From: Lysobacterales bacterium
Lineage (GTDB): Bacteria > Pseudomonadota > Gammaproteobacteria > Xanthomonadales > SZUA-5
Assembly: GCA_022844165.1 (NCBI GenBank)
Contig: JALHMH010000003.1
Location: forward strand, 62,001-126,000
Length of the DNA stretch: 64,000 nt
Direction: 5' to 3'
The notes below the pieces were generated by a model. The model did no database searches, had not been told where the DNA came from, and saw nothing but the letters and a program-made list of their open reading frames with translations. A program made the position numbers and the translations under genes. Positions 17,510-27,854 of this stretch are shown here, in pieces. How positions within the stretch are numbered: the stretch's first letter is position 1; each line of letters opens with the position of its first letter.

Positions 17510-20500
17510 ATGCGCAACGACCTATCGGCATTCACATCTATCGTTGACATCGTAAGAATGCGTGCCCGGGCGGAGCCGAAAAGCGTTGCCTTTCGTTTCT
17601 TAAAGTACCGGCCCAAAGAGGAATCGCTCGTCCTGACGTCCGAAGCTCTGGATGCACGGGCGAAGTCCATCGCTGCCGCTTTGCAACAACACGCTCAGCG
17701 CGGCGATCGGGTGCTGCTGCTTTTTCGGCCAGGCACGGACTTCGTTTGCGCCTTTCTGGGTTGCTTGTATGCGGGAATGGTGGCAGTCCCGTCGAGCGTC
17801 CCTCGATTCGGGCACGGCACGGAACGTCTGCGACGAATCGCCGCGAATGCCGGTGCTTCGATTGCATTGTCCTCATCAGGCGTCTTTGCAGCCATTCGCG
17901 CCGAAGCCAGCCATATAGCGCCCCGCTGGATTGAAATGGAGGACATCGCCGAGACTGATACGAGCGATTCTCTGCAACTTTCTTCAGACGATATCGCGTT
18001 TCTCCAGTACAGCTCGGGTTCCACTGGAGACCCGAAAGGCGTGGTGGTGACGCATGCCAACCTGATGCATCAACTGGCGCTTTTCGCCACCGCCAGCGCT
18101 GCCACGCGGGATAGTTGCATGGTGTCCTGGTTGCCTGTGTTTCACGACCTTGGATTGATCGCAGGGGTTCTTCACCCACTCTATAGCGGCTTTCCCGGCG
18201 TCTTGCTGGCACCGGAGTCGTTTGTCGAAAAACCTGAGCGCTGGCTGCGGGCGATTGCCTCTTTTCGGGCCGATATGACGGCAGCTCCGAATTTTGCGTA
18301 CCAACTTTGCGCTCGGGCCATTTCCGATCAGGAGATGAAGGGTATCGATCTCGCATCGCTGCGTTTCGCATTGAACGGCGCCGAGCCGATCCGCCCATCG
18401 ACGCTGGAGCGATTCGCACAGCGTTTTTCTGCCTGGGGGTTTGATCCTTCTGCCTTCTACCCGGCCTACGGATTGGCGGAAGCCACGCTGCTGGTGACGG
18501 GTGGTGGCGCTCAGGGGGCGAGACCGACGGTCAAGTCCTTCAATTCGCAGTCGTTGGATGACGGCTTTGCGGTACCGGTATTGGACGGTACACCCGGTGC
18601 AAGATGCCTCGCCGCGTCAGGGATGACCATCGAAGGCCAATCTGTGCGCATCGTGGACCCAGAAAAAACCACGGATCTGGGCGCTATGCAAGTCGGCGAG
18701 ATCTGGGTTTCTGGTCAGAGCGTTTGTCGCGGCTATTGGCAGCGCTCTGCAACAACGGAAGAGACCTTCGGGCAGGTGGTGGCGGGGCAGCAACATCCTT
18801 GCTGGCTGCGGACGGGGGATCTGGGATTCCTGTGCGATGGCGAACTCTTCGTTTGCGGCCGCCTGAAAGACCTCCTCCTGATCCGCGGCAGGAACCTTCA
18901 TGCGCCGGATATTGAGGCGACCGTCGAGACGGTTCACGACGGCCTGCGCCCCAATTGCGGTGTCGCGTTTCCGGTGGATATTGAGGGCGAGGAGCGTCTC
19001 GTCGTTGCCCACGAAGTAGACCGGGAGGCCAAATTCGACGATGAGCGACTACTGGAACTCGCGCAAAGCGTTGCAAAGGCCATCGCGCTGCATCATGAGG
19101 TCATGGTTCACGCCGTCGTCCTTCTAAGGCACGGCACAGTGCCGAAAACTTCGAGCGGTAAGCTCCAGCGAAGAGAGGCGCGTCAGCGTTTTCTACAAGG
19201 GAACTTAAAGTCGGTGTTTTCCTGGTCGCCCCCGGCACCAGACCTTGGCGCACCCCAGACACCGGATGCCGCAATCGATGCTCCCACGGATCAAACCCGG
19301 TTGCAGCATCTGCTCGTAGAGGGTCTGGCGGCGATCCTTGGCGTACCCGGAAGCGAAGTCGACATCGATCGGCCGTTCGCCCAATACGCTTTGGATGCGG
19401 CGGGAAAACTCAGGGTCGTCCGCCTGCTGGAGTCAAAGCTGCAACGACCGCTTCCTGCCACTTTGCTTGACGACTTCAAGAACATCAAAGAGCTATGCGA
19501 GACCGGGCAGATTTCCTTCGCCGGAAATGGAGACGGCCTATCGTCCGATGAGCTGGTCAAGGCCGCAGCGGGTGCAATCGCCGCCAGGCCCGCTGGAATG
19601 GTCGAGGACAAAATTGCGATCGTTGGTATCGGCTGCCGATTTCCGGGAGCCGCGAATCCCAGAGACTTCTGGAAGCTGCTGATCGAAGGCGTCGATGCCG
19701 TTACCGAGGTGCCGGCGGATCGTTGGGACATCGACGAGGTATACGACGCTAACCCGCTTGCGTCGAGGAAAATGAACACGCGGTGGGGTGGGTTCGTCGA
19801 AGATATCGATAAGCTCGACCGCAACTTCTTCGGACTGTCCATCCGTGAAGCCGTGCGCATGGATCCGCAGCATCGGTTGATGCTCGAGGTCGCCTGGGAA
19901 GCGCTGGAAGACGCAGGCATTGATCCCGCTACGCTGGCAAACACACAGTCCGGTGTGTTCGTCGGGATCTCGGGTAGTGATTACGCTCAAATGCAGTTTG
20001 GCGACGCATCGTTGGTCGACGCCTACGCGGGACTCGGCTGCGCATTGACCATCGCAGCAAGCAGGATTTCGCACTTCTTGAACCTGCGTGGGCCTGCGAT
20101 CGCGGTCGACACAGCGTGTTCCTCGTCATTGAGTGCGCTTCATCTCGCCTGCGTCAGCTTGCGTCGCGGCGAATGCGAAACCGCTCTGGTTGGCGGCGTG
20201 AACATCTTGCTTTCGCCTGTCGTCACGATGTGCTTGACCAAGGCGGGAATGATGTCGGCCGACGGCCGCTGCAAGGCTTTCGATAGCAGAGCCAATGGCT
20301 ATGTCCGCGCCGAAGGCGCTGGCATTGTCGTGTTGAAGCCACTTTCAAGGGCAATTGCCGATGGGAACGAGATCTATGCGGTCGTTCGCGGTACCGCGTC
20401 GAATCAGGATGGAAGAAGCAGCGGCATCGCGGCACCCAATGGCGAAGCGCAGCAACGCGTTGTTCTAGCCGCTTGCGCAGATGCGGGAATTGCCCCTGGC

Positions 20501-23500
20501 CAGCTGGACTATGTTGAAGCGCACGGAACCGGCACCAGCGTCGGCGATCCAATCGAAGTGAAGGCACTGGGTGCGGTGCTGTCTATGAGCCGTGAAAACG
20601 GGCGCATTTGCCCGATCGGATCGGTGAAGACCAATATTGGTCACGCCGAATCGGCCGCCGGTATTGCCAGTGTCATCAAAGTGGCTTTGATGCTTAAGCA
20701 TCGAATGCTGCCGCCAAGCTTGCATTTCGTGACGCCGAATCCTCTGATCCCGTTCGACGATTTGCCCTTGCGTGTGCAGAGAACCGCAGAGCAGTTCCCA
20801 GATGATCGAGCTCCCCTCCTGGCGGGCGTCAACGGCTTCGGAGTTGGTGGTACGAACGTGCATGCAGTGCTCGAAGAAGCACCTTCGAGTTCGACGTCCG
20901 AGTTGCCAGGCAACACCGGCGCCGGCAATGCACTGCGCCCCTATTTGTTGCTGCTCAGTGCGCGTAGCGCGGCTTCGTTAAGGGGAGCAGCAAGACGGCT
21001 GGCGCAGTATCTGGGCGCGGACGGAGTCGATCGGCCGCTTGCAGGCGTGGCGCATACGTTGGCCGTCAGGCGCAGCGCGATGAACCATAGCCTCGGGATC
21101 ATCGGCGAAGGGCGTGAGGAGCTCATGGCGGCGCTTTCCGCTTATGCAGAGGGTCTTCGTCACCCAGGCGTCCTGCTTGCGCCGACGTCAATATCTGAGT
21201 CTTCGCCCAAACTGGCGTTCGTATTTTCAGGGCAGGGTTCCCAATGGTGGGGAATGGGCCGGAAACTGTTGCAATGCGAACCCGTGTTTCAGTCTGTTAT
21301 TGCGCGTTGCGACCAGCTTCTAAGCTCCATGGTGGGCTGGTCGTTGTTGGATGTGCTGCATGCCAACCAGAGCGATTCCCGCCTGACCGAGACGGCGTTT
21401 GCCCAACCGGCCCTGTTCGCTTTGCAGGCCGCTACCGTCGCGCTGTGGAAATCCTGGGGCGTTACGCCGGATGCAGTCGTCGGTCACAGCGTGGGGGAAA
21501 TCGCAGCGGCGCATGCCGCCGGTGCGCTGACGCTGGACGATTCCATCGCGCTGGTGGCTCATCGGGCGGCATTGATGCAGCAAGCCACCGGGTTGGGCAG
21601 CATGGTGAGTGTTGAGACTTCGCTGGAAGAGGCCGAAGCGGCCATAGACAGGTATCGCGACCGCCTTGCTGTCGCCGCCGTCAACAGTCCGGGATCGATT
21701 GTGCTGTCAGGCGACACTATTGCGCTTGACGAAGTGATATCGCAGTTCAAAGCGAAAGGGACAGTGACCGTCAAGCTGCCGGTGAACTACGCGTTTCACA
21801 GCCCACAAGTCGAGCCGTTCAAGGAAGCACTTTGTCGGGCTGTGGCAGATCTGCGACCGGGCGCCAGCAGTATCCCGATGATGTCGACCGTGACCGGCGA
21901 CTGGTGCAGCGGCGAAACGCTCGTTGCCGGGTACTGGGGCGAGAACATGCGCGGCCGCGTGAACTTCGCTCAAGCCATCGCCAGGCTCGCCGAAGAGGGA
22001 TTCTCACAGTTTGTCGAAGTTGGCCCTCATCCCGTGCTCTGCGGCTCGATATCCCGCACACTGAAGTCCGTTGCGCGTGCCGGCTCCGCGATTCCGAGCT
22101 TGATACGGGACAAAGACGATCAAACGTCCATGCTGTCGGCCTGGTTTGAACTACGATCTGGCCGGCGAAACATGGAGACGTGCCAGTTGTTCGGAAACTG
22201 GCCCGTCGAACGCAGCGTTCCAGGTTACGCCTGGGATCGGCAGCGCTATTGGCTCGACCTGCCCAATAAGGAGGTCTCTCGCTCGGCAATCAGGCATCCG
22301 CTGGTGACATCGCGCCTGCAAACTGCCCAGCCCGCTTGGCAGAGTTTGATCGACGCGCACCAATTCCCGGGCTTGCGTGGTCCCCGCCGTGCTGGAGACG
22401 CCTATCTGTCTCGCGGCGTTTTTGTCGAACTGGCGATGGCCGCAGCGACGGCCATGGTGGGAGAGAAAATTCGTGTTGTCAAAGACCTTGTCTTTGACGA
22501 GCAGCTCATGCTCCCAATGACGGACGCCTACCCTGAACTCCAAACCACACTTCTGAATGTCGGTCCTGACGAAGCAGTGGTCACGGTGCATGTCAGAACG
22601 ACATCTGCTCAGGGCGGCGGTTGGCACCGACAAGCAGAACTCAGGACACCGCTGACACGCGAGGCACCAACGAATCCTGCACGGATCGCCATCGATCAGC
22701 TGAAATCAGGCGGGCTCCGCCGCATAGAGGGCGACGAAATTTACCGGTTGTTCGGCCAGCTCGGACTTGAGTATCCGAATGAGATCCGGTTAGCGAAAAC
22801 TGCCTGGGTGGGAAATGACGAGTCACTGCTGCAGTTGGCCATGCTCGATAGCCAGTTGGAAGGGGCAGAGCGGTATTGCCTGCATCCGATCGTGTTTGAG
22901 GCCATGGAGCAGACGCTGCGTATCGCACTGGGTGCGCGAGGAGCGCGCGCCGAGATGAGATCCGCCAGGCGTTTCCAGGTTGTGGCGACGGGATCGAGTG
23001 CCTGGGTCCACGCAAAATTGCGCAGTGAGCCCGATGCCGATGGGTTACCACGGGTTGACCTTTGCGTATGCGACAACGATGGCAATGTGATCGCAGTCGC
23101 CGAAGGCGTATCCGCAACCAACACCACACTCAACGAAGTGGCAGAGGGCGTACCCACCGATCCAGGCGCCTGGTTGTACCAGGTCGATTGGGTCCAAACC
23201 CTGCCGCTGCGGCAAACGAGCGATAGCGATGCCGGAGCCTGGCTGATTCTCGCCGACGAAAGGGGCGTCGCCAGGCGAATTGCCAAGCGCCTTACGGCTG
23301 CCGGTCAACGCTGTATCAGTGTGCGCCGAGGAGCGTGCCAGTCGCCGGCTGCAGATGATGAGATCGGAGTGCTGGACGATAGTGCGGATTCACTGCGGGA
23401 GGCATTTGTTGCGGCACTCGGATCCGACGAATGCCGCGGCGTGATACACCTGTGGTGCCTTGACCACGCCGAGGCTCCGCCGACATTCGACACCGTGCTA

Positions 23501-26137
23501 TCGGCGCAGAAGTCAGGCGCCCTAAGCGTCATGCATCTAGTCCAGGCACTCGCGCAGCTCCCGTTCCGAAAGCCACCGCGGTTGTGGATTGTGACCTCGG
23601 GAGTGCAGCGCATTCAGCTCGACAGCGCCGACGTCCGTCCGACCCACGCGACCGTCTGGGGTTTGGGCAAGTCAATTTCTATTGAGCATCCCGAATTGCG
23701 CTGCACGCGCGTCGACTTGGGACATGCAATGAACGACGTGCGCGAAATCTCGGCTCTGGCGGCCGAGCTACTCGCGGACGAAGAGGAGGACCAGCTCGCG
23801 TTTCGGGAGGAGCATCGCTACGTCGCGCGGCTGGCACGCTATCGACCCGCAACAGGGGACGCGAGTGCGGAGGCCCAAGCGGGTTCCGATGCCATTCCTG
23901 CGACAGGCAGTTATCGAGTGGATTGGCCAATCGATGCACAAACGCCAATGATCTCCACTGGCAGGTCGAACGCCCTTGCGCCGCACGAAGTCGAAATTGA
24001 AGTGGAAGCGATCGCCGCCGAAGGGGATGCGTTGGTTCGCGGTTTGGGCGTATCCCTCTCGGAATTCGGCGTATCTCACTTTGGTTGCGCCGGACGAATA
24101 AAACGAGTTGGTCATGAGGTGAATGGCTGGGCCGCTGGAGATCGCGTAGCTGCTTTCGCGCATGGGGGAATGGCATCGCAATTGTGCGTACCCGAATCTG
24201 CGCTCGCCCGTCTGCCGGAGAACACGCCAGCGGCGGTCGTGGTCGGCCGATTGCGTCCCGCACTGGCCGCGTCGATCGCACTGCGGGAACTCTCGACGCT
24301 GACGCCAGGGGACCGGGTGTTAATACACGGTGCCGACACGGAAGCTGGCGCGATTGCGGTCGCAATGGCCGTCTCGCTGGGCGGGCGCGTCGTCGCCACG
24401 GCTGCCGATCCGTTGGTCCGCGAGCACCTGACGAATCTCGGCGCCAGCGTATGCCTGGACAGCGCCTCAATCAGTTTTTATTCGGCGTTGCACTCGGCAC
24501 TTGGGCGCGCGGGTGCACGTGTGTGCCTGAATTTGTCGGATCGCGGCGGTCTTGGTGAATTGCAGGCGATGGTGTCGCCGTTTGGCCATTGCATCGATCT
24601 TAGCGGGTGTCTCGGCCGAAAGACTGCCGGCACCAGGCATGTTCGTGTGATCGCCAATGCCTCACTACACGTCGTTGACCTGGAGTGTCTGTTCGACCGC
24701 GGTTCCGCGCTGACCGCACGCATCATGCAGGATGCAACCGACTGGCTTTACGCTGTGCATATGCGGCTAGGTCCTCCTTCCGAAGTCTGTCTTGCCAATG
24801 AGTGGAACCCGATAAGGCAGGCGGCGCGAGAGGCAGTCGCTATCGCTCCGCTGGTCGTGAAGCTTCCCGATCGATCCGGCGAGCAGTCTCCCACCGCCGT
24901 GTCGAGTCAGTTGCTGCGCGACGACGGTACCTATCTGGTCACGGGCGGCTTGGGAGGACTTGGCCTGAGCATTGCGCTGCGACTCACGTCCTCCGGCGCC
25001 AAACATCTGGTGCTGATGGGACGCAAGGCGCCAACACAAATGGCCAGCGAGGTGATTTCGGAGATCGAGCGTCGCGGCGTCGAGGTGCGAACGGTGGCGG
25101 CAGACGTGGCCGACCGCGAGGCGATGATCCGACTGCTATCGACAATACGCAGCGAGATGCCACCGTTGCGCGGGATAGTGCACGCTGCCGGAAGCCTGGA
25201 CAATGCTCTGATGGTTGGAATGTCAGATGCTCAGTTCATGAGTCCGCTGCCATCGAAGGTCCTGGGCGCCTATCTGTTGGATACGCTGACGGCAGACGAT
25301 CCACTCGACTTCTTCGTGATGTTTTCTTCGCTTGCGTCTTTGATCGGATCGCCAGGCCAGGGCAACTATGGAGCTGCGAACGCTTATCTGGACGCGCTGG
25401 CCTGCATGCGTTCGGCGCGCGGGCAGCCAGGACTGGCGATTTGTTGGGGTCCATGGGCGGAAATCGGTATGGCCGCCGACGCGCACAACGCCTCGCTGCT
25501 GGAGCAGTATGGCATGGGCATGTTGGCCCCCGAGAAGTGTCTTGATTTGTTCGAGAACTTTCTCCTGACTGGCACAGGTGTACTTGGTGCGATCGCGATG
25601 GACTGGTCGCTTTGGAGCAAGTCATTTCCTGCACTCTCCGAGAAGCCGTTCATGTCGCTCCAAGTGCCGGGCAAAGACGGGAAGTCGTTAACGGCCGGTG
25701 GGCGCTTGACGGCCGCCGCAATCGCCGCCGTGCAACCAGACGAGCAAATGGCGGCTCTGATCTCCGCAATTCATGGCGCGGTCTGCCGCGCACTTCAACT
25801 CGCCCCGGAGCAACTGACGACCGACATAGGCCTGACTGCCGTTGGCCTGGATTCGATTGTCGCCCTTGAACTCAAGAACCGTATCGAGTCCAGCATCGAT
25901 GTTGTGGTTCAAACCCCAATGCTGCTCAAGGGGCCGACCATCGAGGAACTTGCCGTGCAGTTTCGATCGCAGTTGTTGGGCAACAATTCTGGCGATGCGA
26001 GCAAATCCGGCCGATCCAACAAACGGTCGGTGACCAGGCGCCAGGCGGTCGACTTGCTGGAACGATTGGACGAACTCTCCGACGAGGAGGTCAACGCCAT
26101 TCTTACCGATCTATCCGATGGTGTACTTGCATCGTGA
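17510..26137 (+). CDS. FAAL-initiated modular polyketide synthase (FAAL-ACP*-KS-AT-DH*-ER*-KR-ACP)
   Basis: Megasynthase of 2875 residues that should start the lipopeptide. Fatty acyl-AMP ligase at about 8-565 (YSSGSTGDPKG, SWLPVFHDLGLI, AAPNFAYQLC, NGAEPIR). A first ACP (about 595-665) has Ala630 in LDAAG where the carrier Ser belongs. KS about 700-1120 with Cys870 in DTACSSS and both His motifs. AT about 1235-1525 with GHSVGE (Ser1327) and YAFH (1427-1430). DH about 1600-1870, catalytic His1617, but Glu1797 replaces the usual Asp in HPxxxDxxxQ. ER about 2130-2440 with a degraded nucleotide motif. KR about 2470-2660 with TGGLGGLG and intact Ser/Tyr/Lys. Second ACP with GLDS (Ser2782), then a docking-type helix. 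ATG at 17510 chosen for its AAGGA site. Confidence 0.92.
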   Translation: MRNDLSAFTSIVDIVRMRARAEPKSVAFRFLKYRPKEESLVLTSEALDARAKSIAAALQQHAQRGDRVLLLFRPGTDFVCAFLGCLYAGMVAVPSSVPRFGHGTERLRRIAANAGASIALSSSGVFAAIRAEASHIAPRWIEMEDIAETDTSDSLQLSSDDIAFLQYSSGSTGDPKGVVVTHANLMHQLALFATASAATRDSCMVSWLPVFHDLGLIAGVLHPLYSGFPGVLLAPESFVEKPERWLRAIASFRADMTAAPNFAYQLCARAISDQEMKGIDLASLRFALNGAEPIRPSTLERFAQRFSAWGFDPSAFYPAYGLAEATLLVTGGGAQGARPTVKSFNSQSLDDGFAVPVLDGTPGARCLAASGMTIEGQSVRIVDPEKTTDLGAMQVGEIWVSGQSVCRGYWQRSATTEETFGQVVAGQQHPCWLRTGDLGFLCDGELFVCGRLKDLLLIRGRNLHAPDIEATVETVHDGLRPNCGVAFPVDIEGEERLVVAHEVDREAKFDDERLLELAQSVAKAIALHHEVMVHAVVLLRHGTVPKTSSGKLQRREARQRFLQGNLKSVFSWSPPAPDLGAPQTPDAAIDAPTDQTRLQHLLVEGLAAILGVPGSEVDIDRPFAQYALDAAGKLRVVRLLESKLQRPLPATLLDDFKNIKELCETGQISFAGNGDGLSSDELVKAAAGAIAARPAGMVEDKIAIVGIGCRFPGAANPRDFWKLLIEGVDAVTEVPADRWDIDEVYDANPLASRKMNTRWGGFVEDIDKLDRNFFGLSIREAVRMDPQHRLMLEVAWEALEDAGIDPATLANTQSGVFVGISGSDYAQMQFGDASLVDAYAGLGCALTIAASRISHFLNLRGPAIAVDTACSSSLSALHLACVSLRRGECETALVGGVNILLSPVVTMCLTKAGMMSADGRCKAFDSRANGYVRAEGAGIVVLKPLSRAIADGNEIYAVVRGTASNQDGRSSGIAAPNGEAQQRVVLAACADAGIAPGQLDYVEAHGTGTSVGDPIEVKALGAVLSMSRENGRICPIGSVKTNIGHAESAAGIASVIKVALMLKHRMLPPSLHFVTPNPLIPFDDLPLRVQRTAEQFPDDRAPLLAGVNGFGVGGTNVHAVLEEAPSSSTSELPGNTGAGNALRPYLLLLSARSAASLRGAARRLAQYLGADGVDRPLAGVAHTLAVRRSAMNHSLGIIGEGREELMAALSAYAEGLRHPGVLLAPTSISESSPKLAFVFSGQGSQWWGMGRKLLQCEPVFQSVIARCDQLLSSMVGWSLLDVLHANQSDSRLTETAFAQPALFALQAATVALWKSWGVTPDAVVGHSVGEIAAAHAAGALTLDDSIALVAHRAALMQQATGLGSMVSVETSLEEAEAAIDRYRDRLAVAAVNSPGSIVLSGDTIALDEVISQFKAKGTVTVKLPVNYAFHSPQVEPFKEALCRAVADLRPGASSIPMMSTVTGDWCSGETLVAGYWGENMRGRVNFAQAIARLAEEGFSQFVEVGPHPVLCGSISRTLKSVARAGSAIPSLIRDKDDQTSMLSAWFELRSGRRNMETCQLFGNWPVERSVPGYAWDRQRYWLDLPNKEVSRSAIRHPLVTSRLQTAQPAWQSLIDAHQFPGLRGPRRAGDAYLSRGVFVELAMAAATAMVGEKIRVVKDLVFDEQLMLPMTDAYPELQTTLLNVGPDEAVVTVHVRTTSAQGGGWHRQAELRTPLTREAPTNPARIAIDQLKSGGLRRIEGDEIYRLFGQLGLEYPNEIRLAKTAWVGNDESLLQLAMLDSQLEGAERYCLHPIVFEAMEQTLRIALGARGARAEMRSARRFQVVATGSSAWVHAKLRSEPDADGLPRVDLCVCDNDGNVIAVAEGVSATNTTLNEVAEGVPTDPGAWLYQVDWVQTLPLRQTSDSDAGAWLILADERGVARRIAKRLTAAGQRCISVRRGACQSPAADDEIGVLDDSADSLREAFVAALGSDECRGVIHLWCLDHAEAPPTFDTVLSAQKSGALSVMHLVQALAQLPFRKPPRLWIVTSGVQRIQLDSADVRPTHATVWGLGKSISIEHPELRCTRVDLGHAMNDVREISALAAELLADEEEDQLAFREEHRYVARLARYRPATGDASAEAQAGSDAIPATGSYRVDWPIDAQTPMISTGRSNALAPHEVEIEVEAIAAEGDALVRGLGVSLSEFGVSHFGCAGRIKRVGHEVNGWAAGDRVAAFAHGGMASQLCVPESALARLPENTPAAVVVGRLRPALAASIALRELSTLTPGDRVLIHGADTEAGAIAVAMAVSLGGRVVATAADPLVREHLTNLGASVCLDSASISFYSALHSALGRAGARVCLNLSDRGGLGELQAMVSPFGHCIDLSGCLGRKTAGTRHVRVIANASLHVVDLECLFDRGSALTARIMQDATDWLYAVHMRLGPPSEVCLANEWNPIRQAAREAVAIAPLVVKLPDRSGEQSPTAVSSQLLRDDGTYLVTGGLGGLGLSIALRLTSSGAKHLVLMGRKAPTQMASEVISEIERRGVEVRTVAADVADREAMIRLLSTIRSEMPPLRGIVHAAGSLDNALMVGMSDAQFMSPLPSKVLGAYLLDTLTADDPLDFFVMFSSLASLIGSPGQGNYGAANAYLDALACMRSARGQPGLAICWGPWAEIGMAADAHNASLLEQYGMGMLAPEKCLDLFENFLLTGTGVLGAIAMDWSLWSKSFPALSEKPFMSLQVPGKDGKSLTAGGRLTAAAIAAVQPDEQMAALISAIHGAVCRALQLAPEQLTTDIGLTAVGLDSIVALELKNRIESSIDVVVQTPMLLKGPTIEELAVQFRSQLLGNNSGDASKSGRSNKRSVTRRQAVDLLERLDELSDEEVNAILTDLSDGVLAS

Positions 26138-26183
26138 GCGAATGCGCTCAACCTCCCTTCACTATCCGATAGGCTGAATCGAC

Positions 26184-27854
26184 ATGGAGCTGTTCCGATT
26201 CCTCGTCAAGTACTCGCCAGGACTACTGACGATCGCGGTTCTTGTCGGAGTGATGAGTGGCGTCGCCAGCGCGGCGGTCATGGTGGTCATCAATCTCACT
26301 TTGGCGAGAACCGATTTCGCGACCCCACGGGAGTTGGCCCTGGCTTTCGCCGGGGCTACCACCACGGTGTTGATCGCGAGTCTGGGCGCGCGATGGTTGT
26401 TGCTGCATATGTCGACCAACGCTGTAAAGCGAATGCGGATAAGTCTCTGCTCTCAGATTCTCTGCTCTCCGCTTCGGGATGTAGAGGCGCTCGGGGCACC
26501 GACGTTGATCGCCACGCTGACAGAGGACGTTCTGGCTGTCTCCGATACGCTCGCTGAGATCCCGGTGGTGTGCATCAATATCGCCATCCTAAGCGCTTGT
26601 TTCACCTATCTCGTATGGTTGTCCTGGCCGCTCGCCGTGATTTACTTCGCGGTCTTTTTCGTGGGCGTAGTCATTCATGAAGCCATCGCTACGCGTACCC
26701 GCCCGCACCTCGCAAAGGGCCGCGAGAAGTGGGATGAGTTGATTGCGTACTATCAAGCGCTCATTTTGGGAAACAAAGAACTCAAGCTTCACATGCGTCG
26801 GCGTCAGGCCTTCATGAAAGAGGCGCTGGTACCCACTGCTGAGGAGATGCGCGCGCTTTCATTGCGCTGGCACAAGATCTTCGCGTTTGCCGCTTCCTTT
26901 GGGCAATCTTTCTATTTCATCGTGGTCGGCGCCATCCTCTTTTTGACGCCAGTGCTTGGTGGTTTCGAGCCTGTTGTCGTGACTGGGTTCGTACTCATTA
27001 CGATCTTCATGAATGGCCCGCTATCCGGCCTCGTGGGCGCGATACCGACGTTGCAAAGAGCCGGAGTGTCACTTCGGAAGATCGAGTCTCTTGGCCTGAG
27101 CCTATCCAGACCAGAGCCCCCAGTTTGGGAAAAGGAAGTTCTTGCGCCAGAACGATTCGAAGCGCTTTCGATGCGCGGCGTTCGGTACCAGTACGGCGAA
27201 GACGAAGGTTCGCGGAGCTTCGCCCTGGGGCCGATCGATCTCGACCTCGTACCTGGGGAGATCGTATTTGTGACTGGCGGCAATGGCAGCGGCAAGAGCA
27301 GCTTTGCACGGGTTCTGACCGGACTGTATTTGCCGACCGCGGGTACCATCTCGATAAACGGGATGTCGGTTGACGACAACAACCGCGACGCCTATCGCCA
27401 GAACTTCTCCGCGGTGTTCTCTGACTATTTTCTTTTCACGCGGCTCTACGGTCTGGTCGATGAGCGACTGGCGGCTTTGGTCGACGAATATCTGCGCGAA
27501 CTAGAGCTGTCGGATAAGGTCTCGTTGCGTGATGGCGGCTTTTCCACGACTAACCTGTCGCAGGGGCAACGCAAGCGGCTCGCGCTCCTGACTGCATTCG
27601 TCGAGAATCGCCATATCTACCTGTTCGACGAGTGGGCAGCGGATCAAGACCCGGCATTCAAAGACGTCTTTTACCGCCGAATCGTGCCGCAGCTCAAGGC
27701 CCGCGGCAAGACCGTAGTCGTGATCAGTCACGACAGTCACTACTATCAATATTGCGACCGACTGATTCGATTCGAATGCGGAGAATTGGTCGAAGATAGA
27801 ACGGTAAAGCGAATCACTGGCTCCTGCGAAGTTGCGTCAGATGAACTCGCATAA
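26184..27854 (+). CDS. Cyclic peptide export ABC transporter (PvdE/SyrD family)
   Basis: Fused permease-ATPase half-transporter of 556 residues that exports the finished peptide across the inner membrane. About six membrane helices fill residues 1-310. The ATPase domain follows, with Walker A GGNGSGKSS, the Q-loop region FSAVFSDYFLF, the signature LSQGQRKRLAL, Walker B IYLFDEWAADQDP and the switch His in VVISHD. The FDEWAADQDP variant is characteristic of the SyrD/PvdE group, known from pyoverdine and syringomycin-type clusters. It lies 46 bp after the PKS, and its last 14 nt overlap the thioesterase gene. Confidence 0.92.
   Translation: MELFRFLVKYSPGLLTIAVLVGVMSGVASAAVMVVINLTLARTDFATPRELALAFAGATTTVLIASLGARWLLLHMSTNAVKRMRISLCSQILCSPLRDVEALGAPTLIATLTEDVLAVSDTLAEIPVVCINIAILSACFTYLVWLSWPLAVIYFAVFFVGVVIHEAIATRTRPHLAKGREKWDELIAYYQALILGNKELKLHMRRRQAFMKEALVPTAEEMRALSLRWHKIFAFAASFGQSFYFIVVGAILFLTPVLGGFEPVVVTGFVLITIFMNGPLSGLVGAIPTLQRAGVSLRKIESLGLSLSRPEPPVWEKEVLAPERFEALSMRGVRYQYGEDEGSRSFALGPIDLDLVPGEIVFVTGGNGSGKSSFARVLTGLYLPTAGTISINGMSVDDNNRDAYRQNFSAVFSDYFLFTRLYGLVDERLAALVDEYLRELELSDKVSLRDGGFSTTNLSQGQRKRLALLTAFVENRHIYLFDEWAADQDPAFKDVFYRRIVPQLKARGKTVVVISHDSHYYQYCDRLIRFECGELVEDRTVKRITGSCEVASDELA

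Noticed and set aside
17538..18419. 293-codon antisense frame within the FAAL region
   Set aside because: Arg/Pro-rich shadow with no start context or domain; the plus-strand FAAL accounts for the sequence.
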